Under the pieces are notes generated by a model, which worked only from the letters and a program-made list of their open reading frames with translations, was not told where the DNA came from and searched no databases. Below are positions 34,980 through 43,830 of a stretch of DNA of 64,000 nucleotides, piece by piece. The translations under genes and the position numbers were made by a program. The first letter of the stretch is position 1; each line of letters begins with the position of its first letter. The stretch is from Candidatus Anammoximicrobium sp. (GTDB lineage Bacteria > Planctomycetota > Planctomycetia > Pirellulales > Pirellulaceae): contig JAAYYU010000015.1 in assembly GCA_012515235.1 (NCBI GenBank), positions 62,001 to 126,000 on the forward strand, read 5' to 3'.

Positions 34980-35543
34980 GTGGGTCCGCACGTTTGTCCC
35001 TGGTGGGGTGGCTATTTCATCGACAATTCCCTGCGCCGCTGGCTGCACAACCCGGAGCGGATTCTGACGCCCTACGTGGCAGCGGGAATGACGTCCCTCG
35101 ATTTCGGCTGTGGGATGGGCTTGTTTGCGATCGCGATGGCGAGACTGGTCGGCGCACACGGCCGGGTCATTGCCGCGGATCTCCAGCCGCAGATGCTCGA
35201 CGTCGTGCGGCGGCGAGCGCAACGGGCCGGAGTCGCGGGCCGCATTCACACGCATCGCTGTCCACGCGACTCGATCGGGCTCGACGAACGGCTGGACTTT
35301 GCCCTGGCTTTCTACTCAGCCCACGAGGTGCCGGACGTGCGGCGTTTGTTCGCGGATCTTTACCGCGGACTGAATCCCGGCGGCCGATTCCTGATCGTCG
35401 AGCCCAGGGGGCACGTGACGGCGAAGAGTTTTGCCAATATGATGGAACTGGCCGGCCAGGCCGGATTCCGAGAACAAGAACGGCCGCCAGTCCGTCTTAG
35501 CCGGGCGGCGGTCCTCGTAAAACCTGCTGCAGACGCCGCTTGA
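34980..35543 (+). CDS. class I SAM-dependent methyltransferase
   Basis: 187 residues from the GTG at 34980, with GAGGA 7 bases upstream; a TTG at 34938 gives a longer frame without a ribosome site. Motif I of the Rossmann methyltransferase fold is SLDFGCGMGLFAIAMARLVG; motif II includes GRVIAADLQPQMLD; later steps are LDFALAFYSAHEV and LNPGGRFLIVEP. Cytoplasmic by lack of signal peptide. It ends 59 bases before the next methyltransferase-like gene starts and may be co-transcribed. Substrate unknown; its N-terminus with Cys and Trp (HVCPWWGGY) resembles arsenite- or small-molecule methyltransferases only loosely. Confidence 0.83.
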   Translation: MGPHVCPWWGGYFIDNSLRRWLHNPERILTPYVAAGMTSLDFGCGMGLFAIAMARLVGAHGRVIAADLQPQMLDVVRRRAQRAGVAGRIHTHRCPRDSIGLDERLDFALAFYSAHEVPDVRRLFADLYRGLNPGGRFLIVEPRGHVTAKSFANMMELAGQAGFREQERPPVRLSRAAVLVKPAADAA

Positions 35544-35602
35544 CCGCTCCGGCACGCCGGGAGTTGAAAGGCGACGATTCCAGCTCCAAGGAGACGATCC
35601 AG

Positions 35603-36916
35603 ATGTCTTGTGTTGTTCCTGGCTTGCGGCGTCCGCAGCGACGGACGGTCCCTTGTCTTCTGTCCGCACTGCTGTTTACCGTGCCTGCGTTCCTGTTTTG
35701 GGCGGGGAGCATTCCGGCGGATCACGCCGGTCAGAGTTGGGCTGCCGAAGCCCCAGAGGCGGCAGGCTCGATGCCGGCCGCGCGCCCCCAGGACCGGCCT
35801 GCCTCCCTGCGGGCGATCGCCGCCCGGTTGGAGATCGGCTCGGGCGACGTGGTGGCGGACATCGGAGCCGGCCGAGGCGGGGACACGTGGGTCTTTGCCA
35901 ATATCGTCGGACCTGCGGGCGTTGTCTACGCGGAGGAAATCACGGAGAACCAGGTCAAGGCCCTCAGGGCAGAGGCCGAGAAGCGGAAGCTGGCGCAGGT
36001 CCGGCCCGTCCAGGGCCGCGCCGACAGTCCCGGTCTGCCGGCGGCGAGCGTCGATTTGGCGTACATGCGGCTGGTGTACCACCACCTCTCCAAGCCGCGT
36101 GAAATGCTGCGGGGGATCTGGCAGGCGCTGAAGCCGGGCGGCTATTTCGTCGTCGTCGACCGCTTGCCCGGCACGCTCCGCGACTGGGTGCCCCGCGAGC
36201 AGCGGGCAAGCAAACATTTTTGGGTGGCCGAAACGACGGTCGTGCGCGAAGCCCGCGAAGAAGGATTCCTGTACGTCGCCTGCGCCGACGAGTTGTGCGA
36301 ATCCAAGGACCATCCGTTCGTGCTGATCTTCCAGCGTCCGGCCGGCGCGGCCGAGCCCGGACGCGACCCCGATCCCTTCCTGCCGCTGGCGGTCGACAAA
36401 GTCGCCGAGACGCTCCTGCCTCCCGGCCAGCGATTGCAGCGGCCGGTGCTGATCGCGCTGGGGCAAGCCCGCGAACTGATCCCGCCGGTCCTCCAGCGGT
36501 CCTCCGGCGCGGGGTTGGAGATCGTACTGGAGGAATGGGCGACACAGAAGGACGAGCGGCCGCCGCTGCCCGCCGGGGTGTCGTTGCCCTCGGTGCTGAC
36601 CGATTTGGGTGATCCGCGCCTGGGACCGGAGCCGATCGACGCCGTGTTCTTCCTGGACACGTACCACTTGCTGTTCCACGGCAAGACGCTGCTGGCCAAG
36701 TTGCACCAGCGACTGACGCCGGACGGCTGTGTCTGGGTTCTGGACCGCGCCGCCAAGCAACCGCTTTCCCGCCGCGACGCCAGTCACCAGCGGCAGATCG
36801 ATCCGGAGGTCGTCAAACAGGAACTGGCCGCCGCCGGTTTCGTCCTGCAGTCGGCAGGTCCGCCGCCGGCGGCGGACCGATTCTTGCTGGTGTTTGGCAA
36901 GGCTCCGAAGCGATGA
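35603..36916 (+). CDS. exported methyltransferase-like protein with two tandem Rossmann-type regions
   Basis: 437 residues from the ATG at 35603, which has AAGGAG ~10 bases upstream and begins a hydrophobic N-terminus (VPCLLSALLFTVPAFLFWAGS) that looks like a signal peptide or anchor. The first domain has motif I VVADIGAGRGGDTWVFANIVG, the acidic motif II YAEEITENQVKAL and LKPGGYFVVVDR. After ~250 residues a second, degenerate methyltransferase-like part appears (AVFFLDTYHLLFHGKTLLAKLHQRLTPDGCVWVLDR) that lacks a clear motif I. It may be bifunctional or a structural duplication. The substrate is unknown. The ATGA overlap at 36913 couples it to the small gene after it. Confidence 0.8.
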   Translation: MSCVVPGLRRPQRRTVPCLLSALLFTVPAFLFWAGSIPADHAGQSWAAEAPEAAGSMPAARPQDRPASLRAIAARLEIGSGDVVADIGAGRGGDTWVFANIVGPAGVVYAEEITENQVKALRAEAEKRKLAQVRPVQGRADSPGLPAASVDLAYMRLVYHHLSKPREMLRGIWQALKPGGYFVVVDRLPGTLRDWVPREQRASKHFWVAETTVVREAREEGFLYVACADELCESKDHPFVLIFQRPAGAAEPGRDPDPFLPLAVDKVAETLLPPGQRLQRPVLIALGQARELIPPVLQRSSGAGLEIVLEEWATQKDERPPLPAGVSLPSVLTDLGDPRLGPEPIDAVFFLDTYHLLFHGKTLLAKLHQRLTPDGCVWVLDRAAKQPLSRRDASHQRQIDPEVVKQELAAAGFVLQSAGPPPAADRFLLVFGKAPKR

Positions 36917-37107
36917 GCCGGCCATGCTCCCAGTGGATGTTCTGCGACTTCTGCGGCAAGGTGTTGCTGCGGCCCAAGCACCTCGAGCACACACGCTCCG
37001 ACTTGCAGTTGGCGCTGGCCGAGATCGACCCGGCGAGCAAGCAGCGCGCCCTTCGCGACCGGATCGCGAGCGTGGAGCCGTGGAGAGGACGGGCACGTAT
37101 CACTTGA
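36913..37107 (+). CDS. small Cys-containing protein
   Basis: 64 residues. The start ATG overlaps the stop of the preceding gene (ATGA), which supports translation. Near the N-terminus it has CDFCGK (CxxC), like half of a zinc ribbon, then a helix-forming QLALAEIDPASKQRALRDR. Only two close Cys are seen, so zinc would need another partner. Not recognised; it could be a chance frame, but the coupling makes it plausible. Confidence 0.4.
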   Translation: MSRPCSQWMFCDFCGKVLLRPKHLEHTRSDLQLALAEIDPASKQRALRDRIASVEPWRGRARIT

Positions 37108-37493
37108 CGGTCAAGCGGGCCTTCCGGCAAGCGGGTTAGGATACGCGTCTGGGGCCTCCCCCTGCTCGTCCCACCACGACCTGCTTCCCGCGAATTCCGA
37201 CCACAAAACCGATCCGCTCCCGCTTGCACTGTCAAGTCCGCGAACATCTGCAGCGTTGCCTGCCCGGCGATGCGGCCTTGTTCCCCGACGCCGGAGCGCC
37301 AGTCACCACAGGGCAGCTTGTTCATCCGGCACGCATCCTGCCGACGGGGAAAAATCCGACGTCCGCCGGAACCTCGGCGGGCCCGCTGGGTTTAATCCTT
37401 GGAGTCTTGGGAGGCCCTGCCTGGGCACAGGGCTGCCGGAAGTCGACGGGGGTAACCCTTCTTCCTATTCTCTTTTTGAAGGAGCCATGAGTC
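37108..37493. other. intergenic region, no gene seen
   Basis: 386 bases before the EF-hand gene. Frames here have no domain or signal. The segment ends in a strong GAAGGAG Shine-Dalgarno for the EF-hand gene. Confidence 0.4.
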
Positions 37494-38807
37494 ATGCGCA
37501 GAACGACAGTCGGATTGCTGACGGCGTTTGCCGCCGCGGTCTTCACTCTTCAGGTCTCGGCGGCAGACGGTCCTGTGCCGAAGGAAGGGCCGCCGCGAGC
37601 CCCCCTGATGTTCCCGCGACTGGACCAGAATAAGGACGGGAAGATCACGCCGGACGAGCTTCCGGACGGGGCTCCGGATTTCGTCAAAGAGATGCTGAGG
37701 CGGGCGGACAAGGACGGCGACAAGATCGTGACGGAGGAGGAATTCCGCGGATCGCTGCAGCCGCTTCGGGGCGGCCCTCCGCGACCCGCGGCCGGCGCCC
37801 CGGATCGACGCGCAGCCCGGCCGGCAGATGCTTCAGGCAGGCGGCCCTCGACCGCCAGGCCGCCAGCCGGCGCGACTCCGCCGCGGCATCCCGGTCATCC
37901 CGGTCGGGATGTGAAGTCGCCCGGATCGCGTCTCGATGCCCAGGCACTTTTCGCGAGGCTGGACAAGGACGGGGACCAGAAACTGAGCCTCGATGAATTC
38001 ACTGAGGGCATGAGGAGGCTCCATGCGCCGGCGGCAGGTCGCCAGCCGATGACGGCTCGCCCGCCGATGGCCGGCTACGCCCCAAGGGGGCCGCGACCGG
38101 GGATGGGCCGTCCGCCCATGATGGGACGCGGGCCGATGGGTCCGTATCCAGGCCCAGGCCGCGGGCCGATGATGGGCCGAGGGCCGATGATGGGCACGCC
38201 CGGCGCGTGGGGGCCCTGGGCTCGGCCCCACTCTCCTTGGGCTTGGCAAGCCTGGCCCGGCGCGGCGCCTCGCTGGCCGGCCTGGGGAGGCTCCGGCGCC
38301 GCTTGGGCCAAACCGCGTGGACCGATGCCGGGGCACGCCGCCGCGATCCTGGACCGACTGCACGCCGCCGACAAGGACAAGGACGGCAAGCTGAGCAAGG
38401 GCGAAGCTCCGGAACGGCTGCAACCGCATTTCGACAAGGTCGACGCCAACAAGGACGGACAACTGGATAGGGCAGAGTTAGGCAAGGCCCTGCACGCCGC
38501 CGGCCAGCAAGCGCGCGAGGCGGTGGCCAGGCATCGTGACGAAATCGCGAAGAAGGTGCGAGCGGCTCGCGAAGAAGTGGCCGAAAAGATGCGCGCCGCG
38601 AAAAAGGACATCGAAAAGAAGAGCGCCGAGGCGAAAGAGGCGATTCTCGAAAAGGTCGAAGAACTGAAGGCCGCAGACAACAAGGCGGCCAGGAAGAGCA
38701 CCAAGGAAAAGAAAGCCGAAGAAAAGAAAGCCGACCGGAAGACGGTCGACCAGAAGAAGCCTCGGGAGAAGCCCGAAGAAAGGACGGCCAAGGAAAAGAA
38801 AGACTGA
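37494..38807 (+). CDS. exported EF-hand protein with Met/Gly-rich linker and long Lys/Ala-rich helical tail
   Basis: 437 residues. A signal peptide (MRRTTVGLLTAFAAAVFTLQVSA) is followed by calcium-binding loops DQNKDGKITPDE and DKDGDKIVTEEE (residues ~43-80) and DKDGDQKLSLDE near 155. A ~100-residue spacer is made of GPMMGRGPMMG and WPGAAPRWPAWGG-like repeats. Another EF pair follows (DKDKDGKLSKGE, DANKDGQLDRAE). The last ~110 residues are a very charged Lys/Ala/Glu run (KKVRAAREEVAEKMRAAK, KKADRKTVDQKK) resembling a histone H1-like tail or coiled-coil. Perhaps an envelope- or matrix-associated calcium protein. GAAGGAG lies 9 bases before the ATG; a strong terminator follows. Confidence 0.85.
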   Translation: MRRTTVGLLTAFAAAVFTLQVSAADGPVPKEGPPRAPLMFPRLDQNKDGKITPDELPDGAPDFVKEMLRRADKDGDKIVTEEEFRGSLQPLRGGPPRPAAGAPDRRAARPADASGRRPSTARPPAGATPPRHPGHPGRDVKSPGSRLDAQALFARLDKDGDQKLSLDEFTEGMRRLHAPAAGRQPMTARPPMAGYAPRGPRPGMGRPPMMGRGPMGPYPGPGRGPMMGRGPMMGTPGAWGPWARPHSPWAWQAWPGAAPRWPAWGGSGAAWAKPRGPMPGHAAAILDRLHAADKDKDGKLSKGEAPERLQPHFDKVDANKDGQLDRAELGKALHAAGQQAREAVARHRDEIAKKVRAAREEVAEKMRAAKKDIEKKSAEAKEAILEKVEELKAADNKAARKSTKEKKAEEKKADRKTVDQKKPREKPEERTAKEKKD

Positions 38808-38848
38808 GCCGCCGTCACGGCGGGCTGAGTGTCCACGGCTGATTGCCG

Positions 38849-38880
38849 ACGCCTCCCGCGTTCCGGGAGGCGTTTCTTTT
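38849..38880 (+). terminator. Rho-independent terminator after the EF-hand gene
   Basis: Perfect 10-bp stem ACGCCTCCCG / CGGGAGGCGT (38849-38858 and 38864-38873), 5-base loop, then TTCTTTT. It should end the EF-hand transcript and lies ~40 bases past the stop. Confidence 0.85.
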
Positions 38881-38882
38881 GC

Positions 38883-38975
38883 GCTGCTCGCCAGCGCGGA
38901 GCCATGTTCAGAACCAGCCTTCGCACCGCTTACTGCGTCCAGCGTCTTGAACACCGTCCCACGCTGGCAAGCAGC
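38883..38975. repeat. palindromic repeat family 2, copy 1
   Basis: Arms GCTGCTCGCCAGCGCGG and CCACGCTGGCAAGCAGC pair over 17 bases with a couple of mismatches; the centre contains ACTGCGTCCAGC and CTTGAACACCG-type segments also found in the copy at 60621-60728. A MITE-like element in the gap between the EF-hand gene and greA. Confidence 0.7.
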
Positions 38976-39247
38976 GGGGCGGCGCTGGGTCGAAAAATCC
39001 GAAAAAATCACTGCCCGCCAAGGAAGCTACGGAGAACGACGATGGGCCTGCGGGCAAAACCTTCCTGTGGCTCTGTCCAACTTGTTGGCGGCAAAGACAC
39101 TTGCGCGCAGCGCCTTGGGTATCCGATCGCCGGATTTCGCCTTTACATTGGCATCTGAATCGGACACAATAGGAATCACAGTCGTAGACGACGCGAGCGG
39201 CCTCCTGCCTGAGGGGAGGTCGTTCTTTTTTTGCTGGGAGAAAAAAG
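38976..39247 (+). promoter_or_regulatory. greA: greA leader region with terminator-like hairpin
   Basis: The region ahead of greA. A hairpin at 39195-39225 pairs GAGCGGCCTCC with GGAGGTCGTTC (G-U pairs included) and runs straight into TTTTTTT (39225-39232), the look of an intrinsic terminator, only 8 bases before the greA Shine-Dalgarno GGGAG. A weak housekeeping-like TTTACA ... ACAATA pair lies at ~39142-39171. If transcription starts there, most transcripts could stop before greA, giving attenuation and a short leader RNA, as known for E. coli greA (GraL). Inference. Confidence 0.55.
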
Positions 39248-39730
39248 ATGGCAGACTACGTCCCGATGACGCGCGAAGCGTACAACCGACGCAAGGCCGA
39301 AGTTGACCGCCTGGAGCACGAAGAAATCCCCAAGATCGCGGACAAGATCGCCCATGCGAGGGCGGAGGGCGATCTGAGCGAAAACGCGGAGTACCACGCG
39401 CAACGCGAGGCGATGGGCTTGCTGCAAGCCAAGATCAACCAGCTGAAAAGCGACTTGAGCCGCGCGTCGATTGTCGATCCCGACAAGCTGCCCAAGGACG
39501 AGGTGGCCTTCGGGGCGACCGTGACGGTGCGCGATCTGGACTACGACGACGAAGAGGAATTCACGTTGGTCGGCAAGGGCGACGAGGACTACGACGCGGG
39601 AAAGTACCTGATCACCAGCCCCGTCGGGCAGGGACTGCTGGGCAAGAAAGTCGGGGATCAGGTCGAGATCGAAGTCCCCAAGGGCACGTTGCGTTTCGAG
39701 ATCCTCAACATCCGGTACGATGCGACGTAG
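39248..39730 (+). CDS. greA: transcription elongation factor GreA
   Basis: 160 residues, the normal GreA length. N-terminal coiled coil: [21 protein letters not shown] and the acidic tip [14 protein letters not shown], whose Asp/Glu act in RNA cleavage at the polymerase secondary channel. The C-terminal FKBP-like half has [31 protein letters not shown] and FEILNI. Rescues backtracked RNA polymerase. GGGAG precedes the ATG by 8 bases. Confidence 0.96.
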   Translation: MADYVPMTREAYNRRKAEVDRLEHEEIPKIADKIAHARAEGDLSENAEYHAQREAMGLLQAKINQLKSDLSRASIVDPDKLPKDEVAFGATVTVRDLDYDDEEEFTLVGKGDEDYDAGKYLITSPVGQGLLGKKVGDQVEIEVPKGTLRFEILNIRYDAT

Positions 39731-39830
39731 GCGTCCTCGCGTCGGCCTGCGTCCCAGGGAAGCCTGCCTCTTGTGACGGGCCGGGCTTCTGGCATTGGGC
39801 GGCGGGAGAACCTGCGGAGGGCCAAGCACC

Positions 39831-42605
39831 GTGCAACCGTTGATTCTCTTGACCTGGCTTGCCGCCGGCGCGGTCGGCGAGCGTTGCGTGTGGATCGAGG
39901 CGGAGCGATTTGCGGACCCCGGCGGCTGGACCAACGACGCCCAGTTCATCGACCAGATGGGTTCGCCGTACTTGTTGGCCATCGGCCTGGGCGCGCCGGT
40001 CGACGACGCGGTCACCACGGTTCCTGTCCCGCAGGCCGGCAAGTACCGCTTGTGGGTTCGCACCAAGGACTGGGCGCCGAAGCACCATCCGGGCTCGTTC
40101 CAAGTCGTCCTCGGCGGGCGGACCGTCGAGCGCGTGTTCGGGGCCAGCGGCCGTCGCGGCTGGAGTTGGGAAGACGGCGGAATCCACGAGTTGTCCGGCG
40201 CGGTGGAGGTCCGTTTGCACGACTTGACCGGCTACTACGCGCGTTGCGATGCACTCGCACTGGCCGCGGACTTGCAGTGGACGCCGCCCCAGGAGCCGGG
40301 CGAATTGGCCGCCTGGCGCGAACGGCACGGCGGCGTCAGCCGGGAAGTCAAAGACGCGGGGACGTTCGACGCCGTCGTCGTGGGAGGAGGCCTTGCCGGC
40401 TGCACGGCGGCGGTCGCCGCGGCTCGCCGGGGAGCCCGCACGGCGCTGATTCAGAACCGTCCGGTCTTGGGCGGCAACGCCAGCACCGAAATCCTGGTGC
40501 CGCCCGTGGGCGTCTGGCCGAGCGCCAAACGCGACCCGCTCGATCCGCGGGAGACGGGCCTGGTCGAAGAGTACCGCACGGCGGGCAACCAGACCAGCGC
40601 CGAAGCCGCGGTCTACTCGGCCCGCTTGCTGCGTTTTGTCCAGGCCGAGCCGAACTTGACCTTGTGCCTGAATACGCACGCCACCGGCGTCCAGATGCGC
40701 TCCGGCCAGCCGCCGGCCGTCGGCGCCGTGCTGGCCCTCGACGTCCGCACCGGCCAGCGATTGCGGTTTGCCGGCCAGGTGTTCCTGGACTGCACCGGCG
40801 ACGCGGTGGTGGGCGCGGCGGCGGGCGCGGAGTATCGCCACGGCAAGGAACCGCGCTCGATGTACAACGAGCCCTGGGCGCCGGAGCAGCCCAGCACGAA
40901 CACGATGGGCAATACGCTCAAGTACGCCAGCGTAGACGCCGGTTCGCCGCAATCGTTCGCCGCGCCGCCGTGGGCGATGAAGTTCCCAACCTGCGAGAGC
41001 TTCTCCCCCGGCCGGCATCCGCGTCTGGGCGCCCGGACCAGCGAACAATGGGTCATCGAGCTGGGCGGGCTGGGCGACACGTACGCCGACGCGGAGGAAA
41101 TCCGCGACGACCTGCTGCGGCTGGTCTTCGGCTTGTGGGACCATTTGAAGAACCACTGTCCCCGCGACGAAAAAACGGCGGCCAACCATCGCCTGGCTTG
41201 GGTCGGGCACGTGGCCGGCAAGCGCGAGAGCCGCCGTCTGATCGGCGATTACGTGCTGACCGAAAACGACATTCGCCAGCAGACGCTTTTTCCCGATCGG
41301 GTCGCTTACGGCGGTTGGACCCTGGACGACCACCATTCCGCCGGCTTCTTCCATCCGGGCTCGTTCGGCCTCAATTACGATTGCCCCGGCGGCCTGGATC
41401 CCTGCATGGGCTGGCAGTACTCGATTCCCTATCGCTGCCTGTACTCCAAGAATGTGGACAATTTGCTGATGGCCGGCCGGAATATCTCCGCCAGCCACCT
41501 GGCGCTGTCGAACACGCGGGTCATGCTCACCTGTGCCGTGATCGGCCAGGCGGCCGGGACCGCGGCCGCGTTGTGCGCCCGGCACCAGACGACGCCGCGC
41601 GGCGTGTACCAGGACCATTTGGAGCAACTGCAGCAGCAACTGCTCAAGGACGGCGCGTACCTGATCGACTTGCCGAACCGCGACCCGCGCGATGTGGCGC
41701 GCTGCGCGGCCGTCACGGCATCCAGCGAAGCAGCGCGGGCCGGCAGCCAGACGCTGGCGGCGGGCAACGTCGTCAACGGCTACGCGCGCCCCACGGCCAG
41801 CGGGGCGAACGTCTGGAGCCCCCAGCCGGGATCGGAGACGCACTGGCTGCAGCTCGAGTGGCCCCAGCCGCAGACGTTCAACGTCGTCCACACCGCCTTC
41901 GCCAACAAGCGCGTAGCGCCGCGGGCGTTTCGCCTGGACGTCTGGCAGAACGACGCCTGGCGCACGGTGGCCCAGGTGTCCGCCGGCCGGCGCCGCCATT
42001 ACGTGCTGGGGCTGGACGCGGTGACCGCGGACCGCCTCCGCTGGGTATTCACCGGCCCGGTGACGGTCGGCGAGGTCCGGGTGTACGACGAACCGCCGCC
42101 GTTGGTGGAGACTGCGCGCCGCGTCGATGCGACGCTGGCCCTGCCCGACGTCTCGCCCGCTCTGGCTTGGTTTTATAACGTGGACCCGCGCAAACTGCCG
42201 GGGCTGGTGATCGACGCGAGCCAGGCGGAGCAGGTCGGCCAGTGGGTTAGCTCTACCTTTGCCGAGCCCTACGTGCTGGACGGCTACGTCCACGACGGCA
42301 ACGACGGCAAGGGCGAAAAGTCCATCCGCTTCGTGCCCGACGTGCCCCACGCCGGCAAGTACGAAATCCGCTTGTCGTATGTGCCCTATGGCAACCGGGC
42401 CAGCAACACGCCGGTCACGGTCACGACGCCGGCCGGATCGCAGACGGTCCGCATCAATCAGCGTCAAGTCCCCGCGATCGACCGCCTGTTTCACGGCTTG
42501 GGCGCCTTCGATCTGCCCGCCGGCCGCCAGACGTCGGTCGCGGTGGAAACCGCGGGCACCGACGGCTACGTCGTCGTGGACGCGCTGCAGTTGATCGAGC
42601 GGTAG
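39831..42605 (+). CDS. exported FAD-dependent oxidoreductase with beta-sandwich domains
   Basis: 924 residues from the GTG at 39831, chosen because GGAGG lies 10 bases upstream and the next residues QPLILLTWLAAGAVG form a signal peptide; the ATG at 39795 would lengthen it without support. N-terminal ~140 residues are a carbohydrate-binding-like beta-sandwich (CVWIEAERFADPGGW). The FAD domain starts at ~185 with DAVVVGGGLAGCTAAVAAARRGARTALI, then GQVFLDCTGDAVVG and the late NVDNLLMAGRNISASHLALS. The C-terminal ~300 residues hold a discoidin-like part (NVWSPQPGSETHWLQLEW) and a golvesin/CBM-like domain (FVPDVPHAGKYEIRLSYVPY). Acts outside the cytoplasm, possibly on a glycan or sugar acid; no substrate can be read. 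Confidence 0.85.
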   Translation: MQPLILLTWLAAGAVGERCVWIEAERFADPGGWTNDAQFIDQMGSPYLLAIGLGAPVDDAVTTVPVPQAGKYRLWVRTKDWAPKHHPGSFQVVLGGRTVERVFGASGRRGWSWEDGGIHELSGAVEVRLHDLTGYYARCDALALAADLQWTPPQEPGELAAWRERHGGVSREVKDAGTFDAVVVGGGLAGCTAAVAAARRGARTALIQNRPVLGGNASTEILVPPVGVWPSAKRDPLDPRETGLVEEYRTAGNQTSAEAAVYSARLLRFVQAEPNLTLCLNTHATGVQMRSGQPPAVGAVLALDVRTGQRLRFAGQVFLDCTGDAVVGAAAGAEYRHGKEPRSMYNEPWAPEQPSTNTMGNTLKYASVDAGSPQSFAAPPWAMKFPTCESFSPGRHPRLGARTSEQWVIELGGLGDTYADAEEIRDDLLRLVFGLWDHLKNHCPRDEKTAANHRLAWVGHVAGKRESRRLIGDYVLTENDIRQQTLFPDRVAYGGWTLDDHHSAGFFHPGSFGLNYDCPGGLDPCMGWQYSIPYRCLYSKNVDNLLMAGRNISASHLALSNTRVMLTCAVIGQAAGTAAALCARHQTTPRGVYQDHLEQLQQQLLKDGAYLIDLPNRDPRDVARCAAVTASSEAARAGSQTLAAGNVVNGYARPTASGANVWSPQPGSETHWLQLEWPQPQTFNVVHTAFANKRVAPRAFRLDVWQNDAWRTVAQVSAGRRRHYVLGLDAVTADRLRWVFTGPVTVGEVRVYDEPPPLVETARRVDATLALPDVSPALAWFYNVDPRKLPGLVIDASQAEQVGQWVSSTFAEPYVLDGYVHDGNDGKGEKSIRFVPDVPHAGKYEIRLSYVPYGNRASNTPVTVTTPAGSQTVRINQRQVPAIDRLFHGLGAFDLPAGRQTSVAVETAGTDGYVVVDALQLIER

Positions 42606-42618
42606 CGGCGCTGGGCAT

Positions 42619-42648
42619 CTGGCACCGCCGCGGGCGGGACGCTATAGT
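42619..42648 (+). promoter_or_regulatory. possible housekeeping promoter for the DUF1080 gene
   Basis: CTGGCA (42619-42624), 18-base spacer, TATAGT (42643-42648), about 110 bases before the DUF1080 start. The -10 box is good for a GC-rich genome; the -35 box is moderate. Confidence 0.4.
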
Positions 42649-42759
42649 CCAAGGTCGGAAGGCAGGCCGGAATCCGTCCGCGACCTTCCGCCGTACCCGC
42701 TTTGTGCAACCCCAATTTCTCACGCCTCGATTTTTTTCTCACCCAAGGAGACACACAGC

Positions 42760-43413
42760 ATGATCAGACCATTCACCACGACCGCCGCGGTACTGTTCGC
42801 CATCGGCCTGCTGGCCGCTTCCGCCCAAGCTGCCGACCAGGGCTGGATCCGCCTGTTCGACGGCCAGGATCTGTCGGCCTGGGACAACGGCTCCGGTGGC
42901 GCACCCGGCGCGGGTTGGGTCGTCCAGGACGGCACCCTGATCCGCCAGAAGCCGGCCGGCTACATCTGGTCCAAGCAGTCGTTCGGCGATTTCGTCTTGG
43001 AACTGGAGTTCAAGACCGAGGGCAACAGCGGCGTTTTCTTCCGCACGGGCAATCCCCGCGACTGCGTCCAAACCGGACTGGAAATGCAGGTTGACAAGCC
43101 GGCGGCCAAGCCGAACAAGCATACGGTTGGGGCTTTGTACGACGCGCTCGCGCCGACCAAGAACGCCGCCCTCAACGACTGGAACAAGGTCGTCATCACG
43201 TGCCGGGGCAGCCGGGTCACGATCGAAATGAACCGCGAGCAAATCGTCGTCGCCGACTTGGACCAATGGAACCAGGCCGGCAAGAACCCGGACGGCACGC
43301 CGAACAAATATCGCACGGCCTTGAAGGACTTCCCGCGCGAAGGCAAGATCGGCCTGCAAGAGCACGGCGCGGTGGTTGCCTATCGCAATATTCGCGTCAA
43401 GCCGTTGAAGTGA
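42760..43413 (+). CDS. secreted DUF1080 (3-keto-disaccharide hydrolase) domain protein
   Basis: 217 residues. A signal peptide (MIRPFTTTAAVLFAIGLLAASAQA) precedes one DUF1080 domain: WIRLFDGQDLSAWDN, WVVQDGTLI, FGDFVLELEFKTEGNSGVFFRTG, CVQTGLEMQV and the terminal GKIGLQEHGAVVAYRNIRVK. The lectin-like jellyroll domain binds or hydrolyses glycans; some relatives act on 3-keto-disaccharides made by FAD oxidoreductases. It follows a secreted FAD oxidoreductase by 155 bases, which fits an oxidise-then-cleave scheme. AAGGAG precedes the ATG by 9 bases. Confidence 0.93.
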   Translation: MIRPFTTTAAVLFAIGLLAASAQAADQGWIRLFDGQDLSAWDNGSGGAPGAGWVVQDGTLIRQKPAGYIWSKQSFGDFVLELEFKTEGNSGVFFRTGNPRDCVQTGLEMQVDKPAAKPNKHTVGALYDALAPTKNAALNDWNKVVITCRGSRVTIEMNREQIVVADLDQWNQAGKNPDGTPNKYRTALKDFPREGKIGLQEHGAVVAYRNIRVKPLK

Positions 43414-43830
43414 GTCCCGGCTGAAGAGCCTTCCGCGCACCGAGGAGCCCGGCTGGGCAGACAGGCCGGGCTCCCTTCTGTGCGTGCGCCCAAAATTCCC
43501 GTCGCCGTCTTCCGGCAGAGCGGGCCTCCATCCGCCTGGGCCGCGCAGATCCCGCCCGGCGAAGCGGTCCGTTGGCAACCGCCCAAGGATGGAAAACGCG
43601 TCGCTCGATCAGAACCACGCCGGGACGCGCTGGCCCGGCGGCAAACGCGCACCGGGGCGCCGCGGCGTCCTGAGTGGCTGGCGCCACCGGATGCATCCGG
43701 CCAGAACGAGGTTACAATGCGTGATTGTCCGAGCGTGCCGAAGGGGCTCGGAGATCAGTCCGCACTGGATTCAGCACGCGCTCGATCAGCCAAATCGGGT
43801 TTCGCGAAACGGGAACAGGAGGCTCTTGCC
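43414..43830. other. intergenic region with a GC hairpin
   Basis: 417 bases. A 9-bp perfect stem GAGCCCGGC / GCCGGGCTC (43445-43453 and 43465-43473) 32 bases past the DUF1080 stop may act as a weak terminator; only CCTTCTG follows. No gene is seen, and a long open frame here has no start signal or homology. Confidence 0.5.

Noticed and set aside
37224..37490. 88-codon frame before the EF-hand gene
   Set aside because: No ribosome site, no domain, ends at the EF-hand Shine-Dalgarno; looks like chance.
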